Source: Terriglobales bacterium
GTDB lineage: Bacteria; Acidobacteriota; Terriglobia; Bryobacterales; Bryobacteraceae
DNA: 64,000 nucleotides
NCBI GenBank assembly: GCA_027485675.1
Contig: JAIXQP010000019.1
Location: forward strand, 1 to 64,000
Reading direction: 5' to 3'
How positions within the stretch are numbered: position 1 is the first letter of the stretch; each line of letters begins with the position of its first letter. Below, in pieces: positions 44,527 through 52,316 of this stretch. The notes under the pieces are model-generated. The model worked only from the letters and a program-made list of their open reading frames with translations. It did no database searches and was not told the origin of the DNA. A program made the position numbers and the translations under genes.

Positions 44527-44973
44527 ATGACACTGGATAAGGGCTACTTGCGCATAGTGACTCCGCTTTGGGATTTGATTGATATCTATCAGGGGCCGGA
44601 GGTGTTCCTGCGGACGTTTGGGCAAGCGCCGCGGGAGTCCGGCATCCTGTTTGCAGCGCACCTTTGCTTGTCGGAAGTCCAGAATGGTGGCTTTGAACAG
44701 TTCTTCTATAACGGCAGCGGGGTGTTGGCTCCGGAGGCGGTGGAGGGTTTCGTGGCGATTGGGCTGCCGGAGACCGGGGCGGTGGTGCAGGAAGCGATGT
44801 TGCGGTTGGGCTCTCCCTATGTCCGGGAACGGGGGGAACGACAGGAGGCGCTGGAACGATTGCCGGAGGGCTGCTTTAGGGAGTTGGACGAGAAGTTTTA
44901 CGCTCTGGCGGATCGCGAGGCGGGAGGGTTCCGGCGCGCGGCGGACGGCCACGCCGAACGTGTTGCCCGGTAG
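44527..44973 (+). CDS. DUF4375 (DMP19-like) domain protein
   Basis: A 148-residue protein from ATG 44527, which has GGAGGAGAGG just upstream. The DUF4375 core is plain: LCLSEVQNGGFEQFFYNGSGVLAPEAVEGF followed by AIGLPETGAVVQEAML. The family includes DMP19, a DNA-mimic protein reported in Neisseria, but most members have no known role. The acidic surface of DMP19 is not obvious here. It lies at the left boundary of the toxin-antitoxin island and may belong to it. Confidence 0.82.
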   Translation: MTLDKGYLRIVTPLWDLIDIYQGPEVFLRTFGQAPRESGILFAAHLCLSEVQNGGFEQFFYNGSGVLAPEAVEGFVAIGLPETGAVVQEAMLRLGSPYVRERGERQEALERLPEGCFRELDEKFYALADREAGGFRRAADGHAERVAR

Positions 44974-45037
44974 ATCGTGGTAGCTCGTTTTCAGAGCCCT
45001 GCCGAAGTGCGTCAGGGTTTTGCGGTTTCGATATCGT

Positions 45038-45073
45038 GCCTATTCGAGTAGGCTTGCAATGATCGCATTGCAA
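45038..45073. promoter_or_regulatory. Adjacent inverted repeats, candidate operator of the FitA-like antitoxin
   Basis: Two perfect inverted repeats lie side by side 48-83 bases before the antitoxin ATG: GCCTA-TTCGAG-TAGGC (45038-45053) and TTGCAATG-ATCG-CATTGCAA (45054-45073). Ribbon-helix-helix antitoxins with their toxin repress their own promoter by binding such palindromes, which is the inferred role. An alternative is a terminator for the DUF4375 gene, but there is no T-tract. Confidence 0.5.
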
Positions 45074-45120
45074 TCATCGATTTCAATTGGAAAAGCGAAT
45101 CGATGTGGGGGATCTTCACC

Positions 45121-45376
45121 ATGGCTAGTCTCACGATTCGCAATCTGGAGGATGATCTGAAGCTGCGCTTGCGGATCCGGGCGGCGCAGCACGGCCGCTC
45201 GATGGAAGAAGAGGTGCAGGATATTCTGCGGCAGGTAGTGGGTAAGGGCCTACCCCCCACGGAACCTCGCTGCGTCGATTCTGGCGCGAGTGGCCGCTGC
45301 CGACCGGATTGACCTTGAGCTGCCGGCGCGAGAACCGATGCGGCTGTTGCCTCCCTTGGGCTGGGCCCGCCGGTGA
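45121..45376 (+). pseudogene. FitA/VapB-type antitoxin gene with a +1 frameshift
   Basis: The first 40 residues are a normal ribbon-helix-helix FitA-like antitoxin (MASLTIRNLEDDLKLRLRIR, then SMEEEVQDILRQVV). The frame then stops at 45312. Removing one C from the C6 run at 45253-45258 restores NLAASILARVAAADRIDLEL and PAREPMRLLPPLGW, ending at TGA 45376 in a GTGA overlap with the toxin start, the usual layout. The C-terminal half binds the toxin, so the encoded 63-residue product should not neutralise it. A homopolymer sequencing error is the main alternative. Confidence 0.85.
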
Positions 45377-45906
45377 TTATTCTCGACAAGAACGTAATCT
45401 CGGAACTGCTGCGGCCAGAACCGGCGGAGCCCGTGGTGGCGTGGCTGGCGGCACAAGATGGGGACACCGTTCTCTTTGCGGCAGTCGGAGAAGCTGAGCT
45501 GCGTCATGGTGTGGCCATCCTGCGGCCGGGGAGGCGGCGCAGTTCTTTGTCGCTGGCGATCGACGACATTCTGGAAGAGGAGTTTCGTGACCGTATTCTT
45601 CCATTCGACCGCGCTGCCGCGTGTGCCTATGCGGCGGTCGCCGCCGAACGGCGCGCGGCCGGGCGCCCGATTAGCCAGTTCGATTGCCAGATCGCAGCCA
45701 TGGGACGCTCCCATCAGGCAGTGGTCGCCACCCGCAACATTCGGGAGTATGACGGTTGCGGGATCGAAGTGGTGGATCCTTGGCAGTGCGCCGCTTGCGC
45801 GACTGAGTGTGTTGGCCGAGGGGATGGACCTGGGAAGCGACTGGGCGTCGCAGGGATACCGGCGTTGGCCATCAGGCCAGATGAGGTTCGATGGCGATGG
45901 GTTTGA
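45373..45906 (+). CDS. FitB/VapC-type PIN-domain toxin
   Basis: A 177-residue PIN-domain ribonuclease-type toxin starting at GTG 45373. Acidic residues fit the PIN site: Asp5 (LDKNVISELLRP, usually DTN), Glu42 (EAELRHG) and Asp104 (ISQFDCQIAAM), followed by ATRNIREYDGCG. Family members end soon after IEVVDPW, near residue 137; this one continues about 40 residues with no recognisable pattern, suggesting the native stop was lost. It is intact in its catalytic part while its antitoxin is frameshifted. Confidence 0.87.
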   Translation: MIILDKNVISELLRPEPAEPVVAWLAAQDGDTVLFAAVGEAELRHGVAILRPGRRRSSLSLAIDDILEEEFRDRILPFDRAAACAYAAVAAERRAAGRPISQFDCQIAAMGRSHQAVVATRNIREYDGCGIEVVDPWQCAACATECVGRGDGPGKRLGVAGIPALAIRPDEVRWRWV

Positions 45907-46687
45907 CGGGGTTCGGCGTATGGGGAGGGTTCAGGGCGGCAGCGAAATCGGTGGAAGCAGGAGACCGAATCGGAGAGCCATAGGTAGATTGTGGGCAGCA
46001 GCGGGATCAGAGGGGACGGGAGGCGCGGAGCATCCTCTGCTGTCTCCCAAGGGCAGTTCGCCAGCGGCTACGGAATCGCGCGGGCGCGCCGTTCCCGATG
46101 CCGCATGGGATGGTGGATTGGCTTCGCTTCGGTTCGTTAATTGGTAGTTTTTCCGTATTTTATGGCGAATTTTGGCGAATTCTTGATGCGAATGCGTTGC
46201 TTGGCTTCCGTATCCGAGCGGGGGGCGGCCGATTAGGTCGACCTGGAACCGCCGGCAAGCGAGCCGAGACTGTCGTTGGCCGGAGGAACACCCGTTCTCT
46301 GGCTGAGTATGTCGAGCGGGGCACTCCGGGTCGATTTGGCCCTGGACGGAGCGTTTTTGTTCTACCTGAGCTGGCAGGTGATGCTTTCCGAGTACAGTGT
46401 GCCGGGCCGGATCCGGTTCGATGGGCGCTACCAGCGGGAGGCCTTTGGGCGGCGGAGGGCCGAGGCGGCGATTTGGAGTCATGGGGCGACGCAGTTTGCC
46501 GTGGAGCATGGCATCTTGCCCGAGTATCCGCAGGGGATCCGAGTCTGTACCGCTCTGTTTGTTCTTGGTGCGGGCTTGGGGTGTGGTTTGTTCGCAGTTT
46601 TGAACTAGTTGCGGGAGGAGGGTGTCGTTCGCTAAAGGGCGTGCGGGTCCTGTCGCGTCTGATTGCCGGCTGGTACCCTGAGATTCG
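45907..46687. other. 781-bp region without a supported gene
   Basis: Several overlapping open frames exist but none has a recognisable domain or consistent start. A 110-codon frame at 46276-46608 ends with a hydrophobic stretch (ALFVLGAGLGCGLFAVL) and is the best candidate for a small protein. At 46140-46200 the sequence becomes AT-rich with a direct repeat TGGCGAATT, unlike its neighbours. It looks like remnant or inserted DNA within the island. Confidence 0.4.
46674..46679 (+). promoter_or_regulatory. TACCCT 8 nt before the DUF433 antitoxin start
   Basis: TACCCT fits TANNNT and ends 8 nt before ATG 46688; no Shine-Dalgarno is present in between. The duplicated, nonsense-mutated copy at 47357 keeps the same layout with TATCCT at 47343-47348, also 8 nt before its ATG. 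Conservation of the hexamer and its spacing between the copies supports function. Confidence 0.5.
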
Positions 46688-46927
46688 ATGGCAACGAATT
46701 GGCGCGAACGAATCACGGTCGACCCAAAGGTCCTGGTTGGCAAACCAATCATCAAAGGTACGCGCCTGGCCGTCGAGTTCATCGTCGACCTGCTTGCTGC
46801 CGGATGGACCCAGGAGCAGATCCTGGACAACTATCCGCACATTCGTCAGGAAGACATTCAAGCCTGCTTGGCCTACGCAGCTGAACTCCTGCGTACGGAG
46901 CACGTCGTGCCCCTCCAACCTGCATGA
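46688..46927 (+). CDS. DUF433 antitoxin-like protein
   Basis: A 79-residue DUF433 protein: RITVDPKVLVGKPIIKGTRLAVEFIVDLLAAGWTQEQILDNYPHI, then EDIQACLAYAAELL. DUF433 proteins have a winged-helix-like fold and are usually the antitoxin partner of DUF5615 PIN-like toxins. Its TGA overlaps the ATG of a DUF5615 gene start (46924) that is broken after nine codons. A nonsense-mutated copy lies about 430 bases downstream. Confidence 0.9.
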   Translation: MATNWRERITVDPKVLVGKPIIKGTRLAVEFIVDLLAAGWTQEQILDNYPHIRQEDIQACLAYAAELLRTEHVVPLQPA

Positions 46928-47022
46928 AATTCGTCGCGGACGAGAATTTCGAGACTCCGTCGAGCACGGGTAAGCCCGTCTCCAGGCATCTGGCTCTACG
47001 GGCACAGGTCCATTTCTGTTGA
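46924..47022 (+). pseudogene. 5' remnant of a DUF5615 PIN-like toxin gene
   Basis: The frame begins MKFVADENFE, the canonical N-terminus of DUF5615 toxins, in an ATGA overlap with the DUF433 gene. After residue 10 the similarity stops and the frame ends at codon 33. The usual ~110-residue protein is therefore truncated to its first strand. The junction is followed by two 20-bp tandem repeats at 47014-47053. Confidence 0.75.
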
Positions 47023-47053
47023 GAGTCCGGCTCTTCTGTTGAGAGTCCTGCTC
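47014..47053. repeat. Two tandem 20-bp repeats at a breakpoint
   Basis: TTCTGTTGAGAGTCCGGCTC (47014-47033) is followed directly by the same 20-mer with one change (47034-47053). They lie just after the truncated DUF5615 gene and may be the end of a vanished mobile element or a recombination scar. No matching copy was noticed elsewhere in the window. Confidence 0.7.
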
Positions 47054-47356
47054 GTTAGTTCCGAGACCCTTTCATTTGGCGACGAGGTGCTCCAGGTGAG
47101 CTGCTCCCGCATTCACAGCACAAGTCACGCGCTCGAACCGCTGTACTCGCATCCTTGACTTCCGCTCCGGTTCCCGCGGAACCCATCGACTCCACCCGAG
47201 TACCACTCAAGACATCAAGGGCCTTCTATCTGATGATTGGATACATCCCGCGCCATGCAGGCCGATTCAAGCGGCCCGCTAAGCCGGAGAAACGGCGGCG
47301 GTTGAAGAAAGCCGCGATTGCCTCGACAGGCGACGCGGCTGATATCCTGATATTCG
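47054..47356. other. Intergenic remnant DNA
   Basis: 303 bases between the tandem repeats and the DUF433 pseudogene. Open frames are unsupported. The last ~25 bases before the pseudogene ATG (GATATCCTGATATTCGATGG) match the sequence just before the intact DUF433 gene, so the duplication included the promoter. Confidence 0.5.
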
Positions 47357-47480
47357 ATGGCCGTGAATTAGTGCGAACGAATCGCGGTCGCTCCCAAGGT
47401 CCTTGTGGGCAAACCAGTTATCAAAGGTACACGCTTGGCTGTCGAGTTCATCGTCGACTTTCTTGCAGTTGGTTGTCGGC
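47357..47480 (+). pseudogene. Duplicate DUF433 gene with a nonsense codon at position 5
   Basis: Reading from ATG 47357 gives M-A-V-N-stop, then CERIAVAPKVLVGKPVIKGT and RLAVEFIVDFLAVG in the same frame, closely matching the intact DUF433 gene at 46688. The stop TAG at 47369-47371 replaces the TGG (Trp5) of the intact copy. Similarity ends near 47465, where the sequence passes into an hsdS fragment. The upstream TATCCT is kept. Confidence 0.88.
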
Positions 47481-47483
47481 CGA

Positions 47484-47837
47484 TGCGCTCTTTTCGAGGG
47501 ACCAGAGGATACCTTCTGCTTTCAAAACACGCTTATTCGCTGTTTCGGTAACCAATCTCCACTCTTTTATCGGTTTCTCTTGAAATGGTTTCTCGATTTC
47601 GGACAATTTGTGCCTATTGCCAAGCAGACCACATCCGTGGCACACCTAGGCGCTGAACGTTTCGCAAAGATGCTGCTGGCTGTTCCATTCAGAGAGCAAT
47701 GCATCATCGAGCAACGCCTTTCCGCGGTGCAGGCAAAACTGGATTACCAGGCATCCCGCCTCAAGAAGTTGCGTGGATTGAAAGAAGGACTCGAGTACGA
47801 TCTATCGACTAGTCGCGTAATCGTTCCTGTGTCATGA
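47484..47837 (+). pseudogene. hsdS: C-terminal fragment of a type I restriction specificity subunit (hsdS)
   Basis: About 117 codons ending at TGA 47837 read as the last part of an HsdS: FEGPEDTFCFQNTLIRCF, IAKQTTSVAHLGAERFAKM, VPFREQCIIEQRLSAVQAKL, then the coiled-coil end SRLKKLRGLKEGLEYDL. This is the second half-domain that follows the distal target-recognition domain. The first ~300 codons are missing, replaced by the DUF433 duplicate. Its stop overlaps the ATG of the AlbA_2 gene, as in intact type I loci. No hsdM is present. Confidence 0.83.
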
Positions 47838-49529
47838 CTATTTCCGACCTCAGGTTCAAGCTCGATGAACTTCTACGACTTCCCTCCGAGCCGGAATGGG
47901 TAGAGTTCAAGCACAACAACGACAACCCTCAGGAGATCGGCGAATACCTTTCCGCCATCTCTAACGGCGCCGCGCTGCATGGCAAGCGGACCGGCTACAT
48001 AGTATGGGGAATTCAAGACGGTAGCCATGGCGTTCTCGGTGCCAACTTTCGTCCCAAACAAGCTAAAAAAGGGAATGAGAATCTGGAGAGTTGGCTACTG
48101 CGTGAATTGAGCCCGAGGATTGACTTTACGATTCACGAATTCGAGCATCACGGCGCACCCGTTGTGATGTTCGCCGTTCAGGCCGCCAATTCGATTCCGG
48201 TCCGCTTTGGTGGCGAAGCCTTTATCCGCGTCGGTAGCTATAAGAGAAAGCTGAAAGACTTTCCAGAGAAGGAGCGCCGGCTGTGGCAAATTCTTTCGGA
48301 ATCGCCGGTGGACTGGTCTGCTCAGATTGTCGAAGGCGCAACTCTCGGCGATCTCGACAGAGACGCGATAGCGTTTGCACGCATCCAGTACCGGCAGAAG
48401 CATCCCCAGAGAGCGGAGGAGCTGGATCGGTGGGACGACGCGACATTTTTGAACAAGGTGAAAGTATGCGTCAACGGGAATGTGACACGAGCGGCCCTGC
48501 TCCTTCTCGGCAAGACCGAGTCGGCGTATCTCCTTTCACCCGCCCAGGCTCGTGTCACCTGGGTGTTGCGGGATGAAAAGAAGCAGGAGAAGGACTACCA
48601 GCACTTCGATTTGCCGCTGATTCTCGTCGGCGACTGTGCTTCAGAAGATCCGCAATCTCACGGTCCGGCATCTTCCCAGTGGAACCCTGTTCCCTCAGGA
48701 GGTTACGCAATACGATCCATGGGTGATCCGCGAGACACTGCATAACTGCATCGCTCATCAGGACTACAAGATGGGTGGGCGTATCAATGTAGTGGAAACA
48801 ACGGATACGCTGCTGTTCACCAATTTGGGCTCCTTCATTCCCGGTACGGTCGAGGAGATGATTCGCAGCGATGCGCCGCCGGAGGTCTATCGGAATCCAT
48901 TTCTGGCGCAGGCGATGGTAAACCTGAACATGATCGACACCATCGGCAGCGGGATCAAGCGAATGTTCACGCGGCAGCGGGAGCGCAGCTTCCCGATGCC
49001 GGATTACGATCTCAGTGATCCGAAGAAGGTCGCGGTTCTGCTGACCGGCCAGGTGCTAGACGAGAACTACACGCGGCTGCTGTTGAGCCAGATCGAGCTC
49101 GACCTGACGGACGTGATCGCGTTGGATAAGGTTCAGCAGAAGCACCCGCTCGACGAGGAGGCGTTTAAGCGCCTGAAGGCTCGCAATCTGATTGAGGGCC
49201 GGCGGCCGAACGTGTTCGTGTCGGCGAAGATCGCCGCCGCTACCGGCGACAGGGCGACGTATATCAAGAACCGAGCCTTCGATAAGCAGCACTACAAGGA
49301 GCTGGTGGTCAAATATCTGAACCAGTACGGGCATGCGACGCGCGCGGAAGTGGATGAACTGCTCCTCGGCAAGCTCTCAGACGTCCTGGCGACGAATCAG
49401 AAAAAACGCTTCATTGGCAATATGCTTCAGGAGATGAAAGATGATGGGCAGATTGTGCCCGAGGGGACGACGCGCTGGGTGAAGTGGCGTCTGTCTAAAC
49501 CGGCCCCGGAAGGCGGAGCGTTCCGGTGA
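47834..49529 (+). pseudogene. AlbA_2/HATPase_c_4 ATP-binding protein gene with a frameshift
   Basis: The first frame (47834-48745) holds an AlbA_2 (Schlafen-like) domain: EWVEFKHNND, EIGEYLSAISNGAAL and GYIVWGIQDGSHGVLG. Near 48630 reading must shift by one base to continue with KIRNLTVRHLPSGTLFPQEV and RETLHNCIAHQDYKMGG (the HATPase_c_4 part), NPFLAQAMVNLNMIDTIGSG and a C-terminal winged helix, ending at 49529. Together they give one protein of about 565 residues, a type often found beside hsdS/hsdR. If the frameshift is real the gene is inactive. Confidence 0.82.
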
Positions 49530-49650
49530 GTTTAGCTAGAAAACTGCTTCGGGAACTTCGGAACTCATTGATTGCATTGGCCTTGTCTCTGTCTGGTGAG
49601 GCGGGGGCACAATTGTTTAGCTTGAGGTTAGACAGAGAACCGGCGGATGC

Positions 49651-49764
49651 ATGTCTGAATACCAACATGTCGAAAAGCCCTTTCTCGGCCAGTTCGGCAC
49701 GTTGGGCTGGAAAATGGTGGATCAAGGTCACGGCATCATCCCCGTCGATCCCGGGTCCAGTCTG
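49651..49764 (+). pseudogene. hsdR: N-terminal fragment of a type I restriction endonuclease (hsdR)
   Basis: From ATG 49651 the frame reads MSEYQHVEKPFLGQFGTLGW and then DQGHGIIPVDPGSSL, a clear match in form to the first ~38 residues of HsdR proteins. The ~1000-residue remainder is absent: the frame passes directly into the HTH antitoxin gene. Together with the hsdS fragment it marks the outline of a former type I system that once spanned this position. Confidence 0.8.
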
Positions 49765-49815
49765 ACCTCGGGGGACACCGGTCCTGGTGGCGGAGCTATG
49801 GAAAGGGAGACTTCG

Positions 49816-50124
49816 ATGAGAAAGCGGATCACGCCCGGCGAGGAGATCGCCGCCAGCTTGCGCGAAGCGATCGCGTGGGCACGAGGCGAGGATGCACCGG
49901 TCCGCGTGACGCGGGTGGAAGTGCCGGTGATCGACGTGCGTGAGGTGCGGCGGAAGCTGCGGTTGAGCCAGACGCAGTTCGCGGCGAGATTCGGTTTCGC
50001 GGCGGCGTCGGTGCGGAGTTAGGAACAAGGGCGGTCGCGTCCGGAGGGGCCCGCACGGGTCTTGTTGGCGGTGATCGCCAAGCATCCGGATGCTGTGGAA
50101 GATGCTTTGCGTCCGGCGTCTTAG
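49816..50124 (+). pseudogene. HigA-like HTH antitoxin gene with an internal TAG
   Basis: ATG 49816 has AAGGGAG upstream. The frame gives MRKRITPGEEIAASLREAIA, then a Cro/C1-type HTH (VREVRRKLRLSQTQFAARFGFAAASV). A TAG at 50020-50022 interrupts it exactly where relatives have the Trp of a NWEQGR segment; reading through continues EQGRSRPEGPARVLLAVIAK and ends at 50124. A TGG-to-TAG change therefore explains the break. No HigB-like toxin gene is found on either side. Confidence 0.85.
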
Positions 50125-50287
50125 GCGGCTCGACCAGTCCGCAGCCGCTGCGAGAGCGGGTGGCGGTGGACGCTTCGTCCTCGTCACCGATCTCTCCGGA
50201 GTCTCCTCACAATCGGTGTCGTGGGTAAGGATTCAGCATTGCTGGCCAACTAACGGAAGCGGACCATCAGGTTGTACCGCGACACAC
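50125..50287. other. Intergenic gap
   Basis: 163 bases between the HTH pseudogene and the convergent hepT gene. No gene, terminator or repeat was recognised. Confidence 0.5.
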
Positions 50288-50644
50288 CTAATCCTGGACG
50301 TCCGCTGGGAATTCTTGCGCCAGAATGTTCAGGATTTGCCGATGGAGGATCGGAATGTCTTCGATGCAAGCATCCCATAGGATCTGCCAATCCAGATCGA
50401 AGTAGGCGTGGACGATCCGATGGCGGACAGCGATGATTTTTCGCCAAGGGACTTCGGGATGCCGTTCCCTGAGGGCCGGGGACAGCCGACCGATTGCTTC
50501 CCCGATGACGGTTAGGTGGTGCAGTATCGCGGCGGGACGGATTTCGTCGACCAGGAATTCCGCTTCGGAGGTGCCGGCGATGAGACACTCCATTTTCCGG
50601 CAGGCGGAGGCGATGTCCAGGAGAAACGATGACTCATGCCGCAT
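50288..50644 (-). CDS. hepT: HepT-type toxin (HEPN ribonuclease)
   Basis: A 118-residue HEPN/DUF86 protein. The catalytic and modification motif RX4HXY is complete as Arg74-HRIV-His79-Ala-Tyr81 within VRHRIVHAYFDLDW. In characterised HepT-MntA pairs the toxin is an RNase and the antitoxin MntA inactivates it by adding AMP to the motif tyrosine. ATG 50644 overlaps the mntA 3' end by 11 bases. Of the toxin-antitoxin loci in this island it is the only one with both genes intact. Confidence 0.9.
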   Translation of the reverse strand: MRHESSFLLDIASACRKMECLIAGTSEAEFLVDEIRPAAILHHLTVIGEAIGRLSPALRERHPEVPWRKIIAVRHRIVHAYFDLDWQILWDACIEDIPILHRQILNILAQEFPADVQD

Positions 50645-50948
50645 AGAGCAGGCGAGCATCTTTCAGCACAGTGTCGCGCACCCAGGGTTTCAGTCCGCGC
50701 TTGGTGACGAGATCGACGCGCCGACCGGTGAGGAGTTCCAGTTCTTCGACTAACGACTCGAACTTCAAGAGGCCGACGCGCACTCCTGGGGTGAACTCCA
50801 CAAGAAGGTCAATGTCGCTATCCACTCTCGACTCTCCCCGAGCGGTGGAGCCAAATAAGGCGAGTTCCTTGACTCCGTAGCGGCGACAGAGTTCAAACAG
50901 CTTTGAGTCCTCGATCGTTGCGGTTCCGATTCGCAAGCTACTGCTCAT
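50634..50948 (-). CDS. mntA: MntA-type nucleotidyltransferase antitoxin
   Basis: A 104-residue minimal nucleotidyltransferase. The motif GSTARGESRVDSDIDLL (33-49) has the GSxxRG turn and the paired metal-binding Asp45 and Asp47. It is the AMP-transferring antitoxin partner of HepT. The ATG at 50948 was chosen (MSSSLRIG); an ATG five codons upstream at 50963 is equally possible. The two genes overlap and form a two-gene operon, antitoxin first. Confidence 0.9.
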   Translation of the reverse strand: MSSSLRIGTATIEDSKLFELCRRYGVKELALFGSTARGESRVDSDIDLLVEFTPGVRVGLLKFESLVEELELLTGRRVDLVTKRGLKPWVRDTVLKDARLLYAA

Positions 50949-51532
50949 GGCGTGTGTTCTCATTATGCGTCATTCCGCGGCACTGCTCTGCGTGCCCGTG
51001 GTCATCGGCTGGAGCCCCGACTGGCGGCGCGCCGCCGTTGTTGGTTCGGAGGCCGCATGGCAGACGCCACACGGCAATGTGCGGCCGATGCGTATCGTCG
51101 CTGTAGAATCGTCGCAGCGAGTTTGACGCCCCGGAGGCATTCCCGGGCCGTGGCGCTTTTGTTTGGGAGCGTGCTTCGACAGGGTTACCGATGATGCCCG
51201 CCGTTGACGAGCAGCTGCAGGTCACCGGGACGGCGGGGCCATATCAGACGCCCAAATGCGATTCGTTTGGCCTCACCCCGAACGACCTCCGTTTACCTGT
51301 CCCGCGTCAGTCGAAGGAATGGGCTCAACAAGATCCGCGGAATTTCTTCGATCTTCTGGGAATGCTGGCTGTGATTGGCCACTTTTCCCGCCCTTTGGGG
51401 CGGCGGTTTATCTGTGGGCGAAGTTGCGGTTGCGGACACGTCCATCCAGCAGAGCTTCCCGCAGGTGTGGTTGGATGCCGGAGGACACGCGATGGCGTGG
51501 TGCAGCGGGCGCGGCTCGGCGTAGATACAGGG
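50949..51532. other. ~580-bp region without a supported gene
   Basis: Open frames on both strands were read and none shows a domain, a good start or a family-like pattern. Base composition is less skewed than in the flanking core genome. It carries the upstream region of mntA at its left end. It is probably degraded island DNA. Confidence 0.45.
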
Positions 51533-52207
51533 TCATTCCGGGCTGCTTGGGTCGCCGTTGCGGCTCTGCAGCCTTGCGGCCACGGAGGCAACGAAAATGT
51601 GGGTTTCCGGGTCGGCCGATGCGACGGCGGCTTCGGTGGCCCGTTGGAGCCACTGTTGGGCGAGATCTCGGCGGTCCGCTTCGATCGCAAAAGTCGCCAG
51701 CCAGACGGCGGCTTCGGCCAACCCCTCCGGCTGGCCGCCGGGTCCTACCTGCGCGTACCGATCGTAGGCCTCCTGCCAGAGACGCGCCGCTTCCTCGCGC
51801 TTTCCTAAACGGTTCTTGACCACGGCCGGATAGCGGACCGTGTTTGCATAGTCGAGGCTGTTGGCTGCCGCATGGCCGCGGTAGATCGCCAGTGCTTCGT
51901 CGTACGCTTTCTCGGCGTCGTCGAGCCGGTGCTGATACTCCCGGATGATGCCGATGTGGCGGATACACCACGCCTCGTCCAGCGGCTGGCCGAGATCGCG
52001 GCAGAGTGTGGCGGCTTCTGTGAGGGTCCCGAGAGCGGCTTCATAGAGGAACGGCGGCCGCCGTTCGACGTTGGCGAGTTCTCGCAGGGCTTGGGCGAGC
52101 CGGTGCGGATCCTGGTCCGCCCGGGCGGCGGCGACCCGGCTCCGGGCTTGTTCGAGACGCCGGCGGAACTCTTCGGGCATGGGTGGCTCGTGGGCGGGGG
52201 CGGTCAC
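51533..52207 (-). CDS. Tetratricopeptide-repeat protein
   Basis: A 225-residue TPR protein. Helical repeats are visible: EAATLCRDLGQPLDEAWCIRHIG, YQHRLDDAEKAYDEALAIYRG, YPAVVKNRLGKREEAARLWQEAYDRYA and FAIEADRRDLAQQWLQRATEA. GTG 52207 is preferred because TACAAT (52214-52219) lies 6 nt upstream; ATG 52180 would shorten it by nine residues. No enzyme motif or export signal. The gene is alone on its strand and looks intact, in contrast to its neighbours. Role unknown; similar soluble TPR proteins occur as stand-alone genes in Acidobacteriota. Confidence 0.8.
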   Translation of the reverse strand: MTAPAHEPPMPEEFRRRLEQARSRVAAARADQDPHRLAQALRELANVERRPPFLYEAALGTLTEAATLCRDLGQPLDEAWCIRHIGIIREYQHRLDDAEKAYDEALAIYRGHAAANSLDYANTVRYPAVVKNRLGKREEAARLWQEAYDRYAQVGPGGQPEGLAEAAVWLATFAIEADRRDLAQQWLQRATEAAVASADPETHIFVASVAARLQSRNGDPSSPE

Positions 52208-52316
52208 GGGGCCATTGTAGCCGCTGTGGTGTGGGGCCGGCGGAGAGTGCAATTGGCCGACGGCACACAGTAAGCCGTTTGATGGTCCATCGACGGACGG
52301 ACGCGGACTGCCGAAC

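Noticed and set aside
46098-46973. 291-codon plus-strand frame across the DUF433 gene
   Set aside because: Out of frame with the clear DUF433 gene and with no recognisable domain; compositional artefact.
51191-51808. Plus-strand frame of 205 codons, considered as a missing island gene
   Set aside because: Its second half is antisense to the TPR gene and its first half has no family-like motif or ribosome binding site.
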